Source: Auxenochlorella pyrenoidosa (Eukaryota > Chlorophyta > Trebouxiophyceae > Chlorellales > Chlorellaceae). Taken from it: DNA of 20,482 bases. The notes beneath the pieces were generated by a model. That model was not told the origin of the DNA, searched no databases, and was given only the letters and a program-made list of their open reading frames with translations. A program made the translations under genes and the position numbers. The stretch spans positions 1,234,867 to 1,255,348 of the forward strand of contig KQ482057.1 in assembly GCA_001430745.1 (NCBI GenBank). Reading direction: 5' to 3'. This document shows positions 1-10,445 of the stretch, one piece after another (the stretch's first letter is position 1; the number at the start of each line of letters is the position of its first letter).

Positions 1-1133
1 GACGGTTTGGGTGGTGACGGGCTGGGGGCGGGGGCGGCGACGGTTTGGGTGGAGATGGGCTGGGGGGGCGGGGGGCGGCGATGGATTGGGTGATGGGCTG
101 GGGGGCTGAGGTGGTTGCCTGCATGGAAAACGGTCCAGCAGCACATCACACGTGAAAGGTGCCTTGAAAGTGCTGCCTACCTGCCCGCTTAATGTAACCT
201 TGTCATTTGGGACCTGCCTGCCAGCAACGTCGACTGGTAACGCACAGTGGCACTCTGCTGCCGCCTGTACTCGCACCTTGCGGGACGGCTGGCCGGCTGC
301 AAGCTGCCAGGATCTATCGGTGCTTTAGATTTTGGCGGTGGCGGCGGAGGGCTAGGCTTTGGCAGACGGGGGCGAGGGGGGCGGGGGGGCTGGGCTTGGG
401 AGGGGGAGGCCGTGGCCGCGGGGGGCTGGGCTTAAGAGGGCGAGGGCGGGGTGGTGGGGGCCGGGGCCGAGGAGGGCTGGGCTTGGGAGGGCGTGGGTGT
501 GGCGGCGGCGGCCGCTTGGGCGACGGCCTGTCCGTTGGGCAGTTGACAAGGCGAGAACTGGTGTGAGCAGGGGAGCTTAATGTTGGAGCACGGCGCGGCA
601 GCAGCATGCAGCAGCCCCCCCCCCCTGGCAATCAGCGGTGCCACAGCTGGGATACCACATGCAGGCGGCTCACCGTCGGGAGGGCGGCCTGGGTGCCCTC
701 TTTGCGGGCGGCGCCCTGCGTGCCAGCATAAATGGAGGCACAGGTTTGTGCGTTGCTGTTGTGGGCGACCTTGCACTTGCAGCATGGTCGTGGCGCGTGG
801 CGCAGGCGAGCTGCTGCGAGGTGCTGGCACAGTAGCCATGCGGCAGTACAAGGGCCCACCTGGTGACAAGCTGGCCGGCCACTCTGCCGCCATCCCCTTC
901 ATATTCGGGGCTCATCGACGCCTGGGCAGCAGCGGGGAGGGCTGCATAGCCAGGGAAGCGGGGACGAAGGGGCCGTCTCAGGTCCCTCAGAAATCGCCAC
1001 CCTTCAGTTCTGATTCCTTGGACATTGCAGCCGCATGATCACCTGTGGACAGCAGCGCGGCGAGGAGGATGCCCGCCAGCAGTGCCAAAGCCCTTCTGCC
1101 CGCAGAACCGTCGGTAAACCCAGAGCCGAGCAT
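1..1133 (-). CDS. Secreted proline-rich (HRGP-like) protein, 5' part, runs off left edge
   Basis: Exon 1 (1133-1043) starts at ATG 1133 and encodes a clear signal peptide: MLGSGF, then the arginine pair in AGRR, then a hydrophobic core LALLAGILLAALLS. It ends in phase 1 at a GTGATC donor. A phase-compatible exon 2 (941-860) reads LPAAAQASMSPEYEGDGG and ends at CCAG|GTGGGC. From about 557 to 390 one frame is a proline-rich block built from KPSPP, RPRPPPP and PRPPKPSPP units. A second block (SPSPPKPSPPPPP) lies at about 120-1. Such Ser-Pro/Pro-rich tracts behind a signal peptide are typical of hydroxyproline-rich wall glycoproteins, and of linkers in algal wall proteins such as pherophorins. 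I see no recognisable globular domain; it may lie left of the window. Exons between 860 and 557, and the intron between the two proline blocks (roughly 390-130), are not resolved. The start is well supported, the exon chain less so. Confidence 0.5.
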
Positions 1134-2004
1134 CGTTTTCAGGCTCAAATATTTCTGCTTGATTGAATGAGTGCACGAGTCAGGCGTGGGTGCAACTGTG
1201 GCTAGGTTTTCCCCAAGCGATAGGCCTCGGCCAATCTCAGACTGGCCTCTAGCCTGCCAGATGCGCAAATGGGCTCTTAGCGGGCGCTATTGAAAGCCGT
1301 GCCAGGGTGCCAGAGGTGAGTGGAACTGGACACGTGGCATTGCTGGACGCTTGACTCCGCCCCCCGCCTGCGGCCTGCCTGAGATTAGGGCCAGGACCTG
1401 CGAGAGAAGGCCAGTGCATGCCTCTTTCCGCCCGCTCAAGCTCCGCACCGAGCGCCTGATAGCGCAGTGGGCAAAGGTGCTGGACACCGCCGCACGCCCG
1501 GCGGTACTGACGCAACCTGACAGCCTATTTCTGTTTCATGTCATGGGTTTCGTTCCACCCTGGCCCCTTTCGGCACGCACCTCACCCCAGTCCTCCACCT
1601 GGGCTGAGATGTTATCTTCCCTACACACACAGGCTGCCAAACCCTGCCCGTCGCTCCCAGCCAGATAGTCACTGCGGGACCGCACCCTGCCCGCCCTGCG
1701 CGTACCACGCACTGCCAAGAAGGCTCAAGGGATGCGAGAGCAAACCCCCTGACGGCGTGCGAGTACCACATGGCCGAGTGGGAGAGGCACAGCGTTCCAA
1801 ACACACGGCAAGCGAGGGACACATGCTTGCAGGTACGTCACCGCAGGGCGGACATGCGAGCAGTCACCTGCTGCTCGCACCCGTCGCCAGCTGCCGACAG
1901 CTGCGCTCATCCGCCATGGCCGTACGCGCCACACCTTCCTCGGTCTCCAGGGCCAGCCAGGGGAGCTGCTATGAGTAGTGGCTCAAGGCCAGTGCGTGGG
2001 CCCG
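1134..2004. other. Intergenic: 5' region of the proline-rich gene, 3' flank of the peroxiredoxin-like gene
   Basis: No convincing gene is seen on either strand. Open frames here are short, overlap in several frames and show no domain-like sequence. The region must hold the promoter of the minus-strand gene starting at 1133 and the 3' UTR of the gene ending at 2005. No TGTAA signal was found on the minus strand. Two stretches resembling tRNA A boxes (about 1452 and 1771) do not fold into tRNAs. Confidence 0.5.
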
Positions 2005-4492
2005 TCAAAGCAGCGTGCGCGTGACCTGGGACGGTGGCGGCTGGGCGGGCGCGCCGGAGGGCAGTGCCGCCTGCAGCAGGGTGTCGACGTCGACGTACTT
2101 GAGGATGCCGGCATCGGCTGCAGCAGAGGGGGCAGCCGGGGACGAGAGGGCGGGGTGAGCAATTGGCTGGGGGAGCCTCTGGGATGCCGCCATCGTGTGT
2201 GGCAGGCGACACGAGCAGGGGGCCCGGAGCGGGCAAGCGTGCGACCAGGCTGTGCAAGTGATGCTGGCGGGCGGCGGCAGCACCCCGACAGCATGCAAGG
2301 CATGCTGGGGAGCCCACCGTGGCGGAAGACGGTGCGCTGCCCGTCGAACACGAGGCAGCCGCCCTGCTGCGTCAGCAGCCGCTCGTTTGCGGGCGCCAGC
2401 TCATTCCCTGCGGCCCGGAACAAAGGCAGGGCGGCAGCTGGGAGGTCGGGCAGGATTGGGCACGCAGCCGGAACCTGATGGACGGTGGCAGGGCGTGCTC
2501 AGCTGACCCACTGCCAGGCAGGTTGCAGCATTCCTTGCATGGGCAGCGCCCTGGAGCCACACTCGGGTGCCGGTGCAGCCCGGCCCGCTCGACCAGCTGA
2601 ACCCGCACAGGTCCGGCTTAGCCCTGCAGGCTGCTGCCGGCCCCGCACCCCAGCAAGCCCAGCAGCCAGGCGCCTGCACAAGAGCCCCCTTCAGCTGGCT
2701 GGGACGCCAGCAGGGGGGCAGCAGACGAGAGCACAGGGAGCAGCGGCAGGCGGGGGGTGGGGGGGTGGGGGCTGGGGGCTGGGGGGTGGGGCGGCGCGCT
2801 CACAGTGGCCCAGCACCAGGTTCATGTTGAACAGCCGCAGCGTGGCCAGCTCCAGCGGGCGCTGGTACCCCTGGCCCAGCACGTCAAACAGGTTGGAGGG
2901 GCCCGCAAAGACGGGGCGGGCGGAGCGGTCGCCGGTGTAGCCCCGCAGCACCTCCTGTGGGCAGCGCAGCCGGGGACGGGGCGGCGCTGCGGGGTGGTGC
3001 TTTCGTCTGCCGTGCTGGGGCAGGGCAGGCCGCCTGGCCGGGTGGGGCGCGTACCGGCGGGCAAGGCATAGGCTGCAGGCGGCAGGCCTGGCTGCTGCCA
3101 TGCAGGCCCCGGGGCACAGCATGGCCGAGCCTGGCCAAGTGCAGCCGTGCCCCGCCGTTGCTGTGCTCAGCCGTGCTGCACCATGCTGTGCCATGCTGTG
3201 CCATGCCGTGCCATGCTTGGCCCCACCTGGATGGTCCCCGGGGAGCCGATGCCGGCCAGCATGGGCAGCAGCTTGGCGTAGGCCGAGATGCCGGCATCGG
3301 GCGCAAAGCCGGGGCTGAAGCCCAGCGTAGTGTACAGCTCGCCGGTGGGGTCTGCACAGGGGGGCGGTGGTGTGGGGCGTGTTGTGCGGCGGTGGGCATG
3401 CGAGGCTAGCCCGAAAGCTCGCCACTAATTGCTGCAGCGCCGGCGGGCGAGTCGCGGGGAAATGGTTGGGATTCACAACTGCGCGCGGGAAGGAAAAACA
3501 CATGCTGCAGCGAGGGGCTTGGGGCAGCCTGCAAGCCAGGTATCTGCGTCAAGCCATCCAGTTATGGGGCTGCGTGTGCGTGCGTGCAAGCATGCTTGCA
3601 GCCGATGCCAGGGAGGCCAGCAGGCCCTCCCACCACACAGGCCAGGGGCACAACACACCTCAGGGTCAAGCCAGCTCTAGAAACAAGCGCGCCCCCCCCT
3701 CCCCCCCTCCCCCGCTCACCTGCGTACAGGTCGTCCACCGGGAACTGGAGCAGCTCTGCAAAGCGGCGCGCCTTGTCGGGCTCCCCCAGCCCGACTGCCA
3801 GCAGCCCCACCCCAGCGGCGCTCAGCTGCACACACGCATAGAGACAGAAACACGTGCGTCAAGGGTGAGGGATAGTCAGTGTTTTCTCCAGGTCTGGGGC
3901 GGGCCAATCGGGCACTCCCTGGCCAAGGGCAGCATGCCATGAGCCACGATGGGCCGCCAGCAGGAGGTCACGAGGGCTGTTGTGCACGGTCGCAGTGCTG
4001 GCCAGCCGGCGAAAGCACTGCTTCGGCAACACTGTCTTGAAGGAGGAAAGGGCAGGGGCCCACCTCTGGCAGCACCGGGAGCAGCTTCTGCGCCAGCTCG
4101 GTGCTGGACAGGTCGGCAAAGTGGGTGAGGAAGACGACGACGCAGCGGGTGCCGGGCTGCGCCCGCCACAGCGCAGCCAGCTCCACCTCTGCCCCCGTGG
4201 CCGCGCTGTAGACCTTCTTGCCCTGCAGCGCCGCGTAGTCGCCATAGTCGCTGCCGGCCAGGCTGCTGCTGCTGCTGCTGGCTGCCGCTGGGGCAGGGCC
4301 TCGGCAGGAGGCGGCGCCGCCGTCGCTGCTCCGCTGCCAGCCGGCCGCCCTGCGCAGAGACGGCGCATCGGTTGCCACTGCTGGCCGTGCCCGAGTGCGA
4401 TGCCGGCTACCCGCAGCGCTGCAAGCTCCGGCCGATGTCCGGCTCCCTGGCCTTGCACCAGCCCCAGTGGGAGAAGTGATCATGCTGCTCAT
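2005..4492 (-). CDS. Peroxiredoxin-like (PRXL2/FAM213, AhpC-TSA-like) protein, probably plastid
   Basis: Six exons (4492-4064, 3825-3720, 3351-3227, 2954-2804, 2407-2318, 2117-2005) join in phase to 337 residues. All introns are GT-AG. Residues 1 to about 80 are rich in Ser/Ala/Arg with a Ser run, which suits a chloroplast transit peptide. The thioredoxin-fold domain begins near residue 88 (LQGKKVYSAATG, then LAALWR). The first core strand and helix read CVVVFLTHFADLSSTELAQK. Next come GVGLLAVGLGEPDKARRFAE, LYADPTGELYTTLGFSPGFA, LRGYTGDR, YQRPLELATLRLFNMNLVLG, LLTQQGGCLVFDGQRTVFRH and DAGILKYVDVDTLL. This order matches the PRXL2-like branch of AhpC/TSA proteins. The CxxC redox site found in animal members at the start of the first helix is absent (THFADLSS instead), so a peroxidase role is doubtful. 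ATG 4492 (MSSMITSPTG) was chosen as the start; in-frame ATGs at 4483 and further upstream (4630, 4762) are possible. TGA is at 2007-2005. Confidence 0.85.
2751..2794 (+). repeat. G-run tract (G-quadruplex-like) in intron 4 of the peroxiredoxin-like gene
   Basis: The plus strand holds at least six runs of four or more G within about 45 bases, separated by T or CT. It lies between exon 4 (ends 2804) and exon 5 of the minus-strand gene, so the transcript carries the C-rich strand directly after the 5' splice site. Confidence 0.7.
3181..3220. repeat. Decamer tandem repeat CCATGCTGTG, four units, intronic
   Basis: Four consecutive 10-base units start at 3181, 3191, 3201 and 3211: CCATGCTGTG twice, then CCATGCCGTG and CCATGCTTGG. 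It sits in intron 3 of the peroxiredoxin-like gene, just after the exon 3 donor at 3226. Degenerate copies (GCACCATG, CTCAGCCGTG) extend towards 3160. Confidence 0.85.
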
Positions 4493-5095
4493 CCGCTTGC
4501 GATCGAGCGCAGCGCGACGTTTGTGTGGCCGCAGCCAGTGCGACCGCAGTTTGCTCTGTCTGGCGCACTCCAGGCTGGCGCCTCCTGCCTCCTGGCGGCA
4601 GCGCTTGACAGAGGGGCATTCCTCCCACATTGTGCAGCATGTATTCTGCTGTCTCAAATGCATGTCTTCTAGAGCAGGATTGCCAGCTGCATCAGCATTT
4701 ACATTGCTTGTGAATGAGACGTACCGCATGTGCAAGGCAACGCTCAGGTGGGCGGATTGCACGCAGTGGAGTTAGTCACGTGGCAAGTCAATAAAACAGG
4801 GGGAGTTATTTGGCAGTATGGGGGGTGGGCGCAATGCAGCGCTTGCAACAAAAATTAACAAAATGCTGTAATAATCACCATTTATCTATGCATTCTTCGC
4901 GAAATATTCTTGTTATGGTCGCAACCGGCCGTGGATGGCCAGAGAGGGCGCCGACACTTGCTTTTCTCACGGCTGGAGCCGGCTCTGCTGCACGGCTGGT
5001 TGCGGCGGGGCGCTGCAGTGGCGGCACCCGCGGGTGACGTGTCGTGCAGCAGAGCCGCGGGCGGGTGCCGCCGCAGCCAGCGCAGCGCGGCCCGC
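4493..5095. other. Intergenic: promoter side of peroxiredoxin-like gene, 3' flank of beta-helix gene
   Basis: This head-to-tail spacer lies between two minus-strand genes. It holds the most AT-rich stretch of the window (4847-4917). On the minus strand a TGTAA motif (complement of TTACA, 4699-4703) lies about 390 bases past the beta-helix gene's stop and could be its polyadenylation signal. The peroxiredoxin frame stays open up to 4762, so part of this spacer may be 5' UTR or an extended N-terminus. No separate gene is seen. Confidence 0.5.
4699..4703 (-). terminator. Possible TGTAA polyadenylation signal of the beta-helix gene
   Basis: TTACA on the plus strand reads TGTAA on the minus strand. 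This is the usual polyadenylation motif in chlorophyte nuclear genes. It is about 390 bases downstream of the TGA at 5098-5096. The spacing is long, so this is only a candidate. Confidence 0.3.
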
Positions 5096-8000
5096 TCAGT
5101 TTTCCAGGCTCCTGCGCAGCGTGACCTGCGCGCCGTGCAGGTCTGCCGGCTTAGAGGACGTCCAGGTGCTCACCTTCCACAGCGACTCTGGGCACTGCAG
5201 GGCGCGGCGTGGCGTGGTTGCCAAAGTAGAGGGGATTAGAAGGGGCGTGCAGTCGGCGCATGGAGGGACGGCCGGCCGCTTGGGCTGCCTCCCGCCCTCC
5301 GCTCCCGCCCTGCCCTCCATCCCAGCACCCGGATGCTGCCTGTGGCTGCCAGGGAGCCCAACCCCACTGGTTGCCCGGCCGTCATCCAGGCACTGCCAGG
5401 GCACGCACGCCCCTGCGCTGCCAGCCCGCCTCCCAGTGGGGCGCCGCCCCAGCGCTCACCGAGCTGCCGCTGCGCTGCTTGAGGACAAAGGCCAGCAAAG
5501 CGCCGTAATCGCACTTTGGCAGCTTGATGGCGGCGGAGCTGGCGCCAGCCCCCGCCCGCAGGTTCCAGAACACAGAGCCCCGCCCCGTCTGGGCACCCTG
5601 CAGCGAAAAAGGCGCGCCAGCAGGGGCGCGAGGAAGGGCTCACTGGGCCGCCCTGGCTCCCTCTGTCCACACCCCCAAGCCCTGCATGCAGGCACCGCAG
5701 CCTGGCCCCTCCTTCCAGCGGGCCCCGGGCTAAGAGAGCGTGCGGCTGCCGACGCCGCACCGCGCGGCTGCACGCACGCACCCGGTCCTTGCGCCCGCCA
5801 GACTTGAAGGGCCGCGTGTTGGCCCCAAAGTCCAGGTTTGAGAACAGGTTGGCGTGGGGGCCGGCCCGGTGGTTGTCTGCAGCATCGCAGCAACGGGGGG
5901 GCACCAGACGCCTGCGTGGATCCTGCCGGCAAGAGCATCCACCGGCGCGGAGGGCCCTGGCCAGAGCTGCCAGAGCACAGGCGCGACGGCCGGGGGGGCA
6001 GGCGGGTGGGCAGGGACGCGAACGGCTGCAGGGGAGCAGACACCCCACTGTTGCAGGGCTGCAGCCCCACCGATGTTCAGGTCGACCCCGCTGCCGTTGC
6101 TCAGCACCGCCAGCTTGCAGGCCGTCTGGACGTGCAGGTCGTGCCACATGCGGGCGCCGATGTTGAACCTGGAAGGGGTGGATGGGCATAGGGTGGGGTG
6201 GGGGGTGGGGTAAGGTATGCAATGGTGCAGATGGTTGGATGTCAGCTAGGGGCACATGGTGCCCGAGGGGCGTGCCCCAGCCTCATAGGCGCCGTCGCCG
6301 GCCTGGCCCCCGCGCAGGGTTGCGACGCTGTTTTGCTGTGCCGGCCTGTCATGCTGCGCTCGCTGGGCAGCGGCTGGCGCACACCCACGGCCGGCTGCCC
6401 GCCCACCTGGTCACCAACACACTCTGGCCGTAGGTCAGGCTGATGCCGTGGTGCCCATTCACATTCTGCCCATCGCTCCAGGTGCGGTCCTTGGAGGACA
6501 GGACGATGTCTGCAGGCGGGGGCGGTTCCGCTGAGCATGGGCTCGGAGAAAAGGCACTGCTGAGCGGTCCGGACGCTCGTCGACGGCAAGAGCGGGCGCA
6601 GTGCAAGAGCGGGATGCGCCTGCCAGCTGCAGGGCGGGCCAGGCCGGTGGGCTCTTGCGAACACGCGGGCGCACCCGACAGCGTGGTGAATGAAGCGTTG
6701 TAAAGCAGCACTCCGTTGTCCGCGTTCTCGATGCGCACAGAGGCGATCCAGCAGTCGCGCGAGCCGGCCAGCTGCACCGCGTTGTACCCGCGGTCGCTGA
6801 AGTGGCCCTCGTACCGGCCAGAGCTGCGGGCAGGGAGGCATGGGGGTGGGGTGGGGCATGCAAGCATTGCGCTGAGGGACATTGCCTTCCCTGCAGCTGC
6901 AAGTTTTCAGCAGGAGGAGGCCCACGCTGGGGCGGCCAGCTCTTTGTGTGGAGGGGATAAACTTGTGCAGCTGCCTGAACAAATGGTTTCAGCTGCACAA
7001 TGCCTCTGCTGTTCCTAATGTGGGCTGGAGCGGTGGGCGCCGATGCAGCCAAGCATGATCCCATGCTCTCCTTGACATGCAGCAGCAGCCCAGTCTGCGC
7101 CCAGTGCCCCCCCCCCCCCCCCCAAAGGCATTCATGAGAGGGTCGGTGGTGGACGCTCTGCTCCCGCCCCGCCACCTCCTGCCTGTTGAAAGAGATGGTG
7201 AGGTGCTCCACGCCGCTCTTGGTGATGCCTGGGTTGTAACTCAGCAGCTGCGCCTTCCACCCAGGCTTGACTGCACGGGGGAACGCAATAGGCAGCCGGA
7301 TGTGACATGATGATCGCCCCGGAACAGCGCATGCTTGGGCGTCGCTGTGCCTCCAGCTGTGCCTGCCCAGAGGTGCTGAGCGGCAAGGGCAGCAGAAGCG
7401 GCTGCTGCCAATGCCCAGGCAGCACTCAAGCCGCTCATTGATCAAAGCTTAGTGGCACGTTACTGCTCCCGAGCCTCTGCAGCCACCAGCCCTTGTTTCA
7501 AATGCCAAGGAATGGCCGCGCGCAAAGCGGGGCTGCCACACCAGCGGCAGCCGGCGGCCTCGTCCACCCAGCAACAACACCCAGCGGCCTCGTCCACCCA
7601 GCGGCAGCAGCCCCCGGCCTCACCCGCATACAGGATGTCCCTGTCCGCCTCGATCCACCCGCTGCCCTTGCGCTTCACCTTGAAGGCAAAGCGCAGGGAG
7701 CCAGAGTTGATGGCGCCGGGGCCGCCGCTGCAGGGGGAGGGGGGCCAAGAGCGGCTGTGGATGTTTCTGCGGCAGCAGCGGCGAGCAACTCACAGATCGG
7801 GTGCAGAGAAGTGCCGCTTGGAGGCCCCTGCAGCTGCCACGGCTAGCAACCTACTGTAGCAGCCGGCGGGCACAGCAGGCACGGGAGTGGGTGACATCAG
7901 CTCTTCGCTCCCTCACTGGGGACCTCCTCCCTGCCCTCAGGCCTCCTCACCTGTCTGCCAGGTTCTCCCCAAACAGCCAGGCCGCCACGGTGCCGGGCTT

Positions 8001-10445
8001 GGCCATGGCCGAGCTCACCTGCCCGGCGGTCTGCCTGGCATCCAGTGCAGCTGCCTGCAGGCAGCACATCCGGCGGGGGGCGGCCTCTGTGCCGACGGGC
8101 CCTGCAGCTGCAGAGCAAGCTGCAGACAGCACCACACATCGCAAGCTGCGTTCGCGGTGCAGGCAGCACCTTTGGGCCCCAGTGGGGCTGTCTCTGCGAG
8201 CTGTTCATCCCCCCTGCGCCTGCCCAGCCGTGCTGCCTGGGCAGCACCCACCTGAGCCAGGCCGACTGACTCGCCCGCCCCAGCAGCCGCCTTGGAAACA
8301 GCCGCCAGCGCCACAATCGGGTCGGCAGCAACGTGCGGTGGCATGGTTTGCACGCTGAGCACGGGCCCGCCGGCCGCCGCTGCCGCTGCCACTGCGGCCC
8401 CGCCGGCGCCGCCGTAGATTTCCTTTCTGTACTCGCACTCTGCCACTGCAGGCCGTGGAGTGGATAGCCGTTGACGAGGCATCAGAGCATGGCAATGGCG
8501 CCGGGGGGGGGCCTGACAGGCGAGGGCCGCCCAGCGGCTGGTGGGCCAGAAAGCGCACGGGGCGGCGGCGGCGTTGCTGCTGCCGAGCGCACCCACCGGG
8601 GTCGTCTGCGGTGGAGTTGTCGTCGATGACCAGGTGCACCCACTGGCCGGTGGTGAGCTTGGAGGAGGAGTCGACCTGCCAAGTGGCAGGGGAGCGCAGC
8701 TGTGGGAGCGCAAGAGGGGGCCGGCAGGCGGGCGCGCCCGCGCGGCTGCCCTGCCGCCAGCAGCGCCTTCAAGCCGCTGTTGGCTCTCTCAGCAGCCAGG
8801 GAGCTTGGCTGCATTTCGATATGCCCGCGCAGCACAGCCCCCCCCCGCCAGCTCTCAGCCTGTGGATCTGTCTTTTGGGAGCGGCAACGCTGCCTCAGCA
8901 TGGACTGGCAGCGCTAGAAAGGCGCCGCTAGAAAGGCGGTGCCGGCGCACCTGCAGCCGCCGGGCCCCCGGCTCCAGCTGCGTCCCCGCCGGCACCTTGA
9001 CGTTTGCCAGGACCTTGGCAGGAGCGCTGAGCTCACGCTGCACCCCGCTGCAGCGATGGACATCATGCAGGGGCATGCATGTGTGGTCAGGCCGCTCTGC
9101 TGGCACCAGGGGCGGCGGTGGAGATGAGCAGCCTGCTGCGCAGCCGCTGCAGTGCTGGGGCTCTGGCGTGCAGGTTGGCAGCAGCCTGAGCCGCCGCAGA
9201 GCATTGGTTACCGGGAAGAATCAGAGGCGGCCGGTCGGCGCATTCGGGGTTGAACCACCCCACCTGAGGACGACCATTGCCCCGCCGTTTGTCCACAGCC
9301 CCGTGGGGTCGCCTGCAGGCCAGCTGGGAAGAATCATACAGGCATCAGCAAGCCACTGGGTGCAGTCCTCATGGCATGCACTCAACTGCAGGCTGTCGGA
9401 ACGCATACCACTGGCTCTCAGCGGCACCAAACATGCGCGCAGAGCAGCTCTAACCCGGCCTGGCACTGCCTCTGAACGTACACACACACACAAGCACACA
9501 CAGCAGGTTCAGCCCATCCAGGCCAGCAGCAGCCCCACCGGTGCAGTTGTCCACGCCCCACTGGATGCCGTAAACCTGGGAGAGGGAGCGGGTGAAGAGC
9601 AGGCGCGTGGCCTCGCGCCCCGCCCCGCGGACGACAATGTTGGAGGCGTTGGCGAACAGCGGCCTGGACAGCACGTAGGTGCCGGCGGGGAAGTACAGCA
9701 CTCCGCCGCTGCTCGACTTGAGCACCGCCTGCAGGGCTGCCTGCGGGCGGCAGGCCGGGGGGGTGGGGGGGGCAGCGGCCAAGCGCAGCTGGGTATCTCC
9801 TTGCAAGCAAGCAAGCAGCGGCAGCGGATGCGACTGGTCAGCCCAGGTGGGCCGCCGCACAGGCCTGCAGAAATACACCACACGGATCTAACAACCAGCC
9901 CGGCCTCGAAGCCGGCCGGCCCGGTCCTAACCTGCACAGCGGTGTCGTCCAGGCTGCCGCCGTTCCCCTTGGCGCCATAGTTCTTCACATTGAACAGCTT
10001 GGACGGGCTTGGGGGGCTGCCCTTGCCGCCCCCAAAGCCTGCCCGGCTCCAGTCGTAACCGTACCCCTCAGGCAGCCATTTGGTTGCCAAGGTAAAGTCC
10101 ATCGTGGCGGCGGCGGCGGCGCCTGGGGTGAGCGGGCGGCAGCAGCAGCAGGTCGCAGGCGGCGGTTGCGGCGTGTCAGCGGTGGCTTCGGGGCCTCCTG
10201 AGACCGCCGGCGGTCCATCCTACGGCTGGTTTGCTGAGCAACACGGTAGACGACGGCCCGGTTGGGCAACCACTTTAGCCTGCCCGATACCCCGACCAGA
10301 CCGCTCCGAGTCCGATCGCGAGTTGTTGCTGAAAGGAAAAAAAAACATGCAGTATTTGCCCGATGACCCACAGATGGGCGAGGGACTCCCACTCACCGAC
10401 CAAGCCCGCCGCAAGGAGCAGCGCAAGCCAGTTGTCAGACCTCAT
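5096..10445 (-). CDS. Secreted pectate-lyase-superfamily (right-handed beta-helix) protein, 17 exons
   Basis: Exons: 10445-10397, 10122-9932, 9740-9539, 9312-9264, 9026-8951, 8675-8597, 8445-8252, 8054-7951, 7850-7794, 7727-7624, 7270-7183, 6823-6675, 6509-6407, 6168-6071, 5876-5782, 5597-5460, 5194-5096. All join in phase to 624 residues. Residues 1-22 are a signal peptide (MRSDNWLALLLAAGLVG then an Ala run) split by intron 1. Residues 59-80 (FNVKNYGAKGNGGSLDDTA) and 92-108 (GGVLYFPAGTYVLSRPL) are the classic start of a Pectate_lyase_3-type beta-helix. Then come SNIVVRGAG, an inserted region with KLTTGQWVHLVIDD, an Ala/Gly-rich stretch in exon 7, and coil-like turns such as SGVEHLTISF, RGYNAVQLAGSRDCWIASV, ADNGVLLYN and WHDLHVQTACKLAVLSNGSG. 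Fold members act on polysaccharides (lyases or hydrolases); the substrate cannot be read here, but a wall polysaccharide is likely. Intron 11 appears to be GC-AG. The exon 9 acceptor is ambiguous by 3 bases (7853 or 7850). A shared upstream region (10446-10945) faces the plus-strand gene. Confidence 0.85.
7107..7123. repeat. Poly-C run in intron 11 of the beta-helix gene
   Basis: Seventeen uninterrupted C on the plus strand (G on the transcript strand) lie between exon 11 (ends 7183) and exon 12 (starts 6823). Homopolymers this long are prone to length error in sequencing; this one is intronic, so the reading frame is not affected. Confidence 0.85.
7553..7620. repeat. 30-bp minisatellite in intron 10 of the beta-helix gene
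   Basis: A unit centred on CGGCCTCGTCCACCCAGC recurs at a 30-base period (CGGCCT at about 7555, 7585 and 7615). The spacers are CAACAACAC and CCAGCGGCAGCAG-like. About 2.3 copies lie just downstream of the exon 10 donor (7624) on the minus strand. Confidence 0.75.

Noticed and set aside
1..110. GC-rich G-run tract at the left edge as a telomere or satellite
   Set aside because: On the minus strand it reads as a Ser-Pro/Pro-rich coding block consistent with the gene to its right; no telomere-type unit is repeated.
580..1038. 152-codon plus-strand open frame
   Set aside because: It lies opposite the signal-peptide and proline-rich exons of the minus-strand gene, which have better evidence.
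1449..1525. tRNA-like A box (TAGCGCAGTGGG) on the plus strand
   Set aside because: A D-arm can be drawn, but there is no anticodon stem, no GGTTCGA-type B box and no matching acceptor stem.
1765..1850. TGGCCGAGTGG resembling the D-arm of tRNA-Ser/Leu
   Set aside because: There is no B box, anticodon arm or acceptor pairing downstream; chance match in GC-rich sequence.
8541..9980. 479-codon open frame on the plus strand
   Set aside because: It is the antisense shadow of exons 3-6 and introns of the minus-strand beta-helix gene; the sequence is low complexity with no domain.
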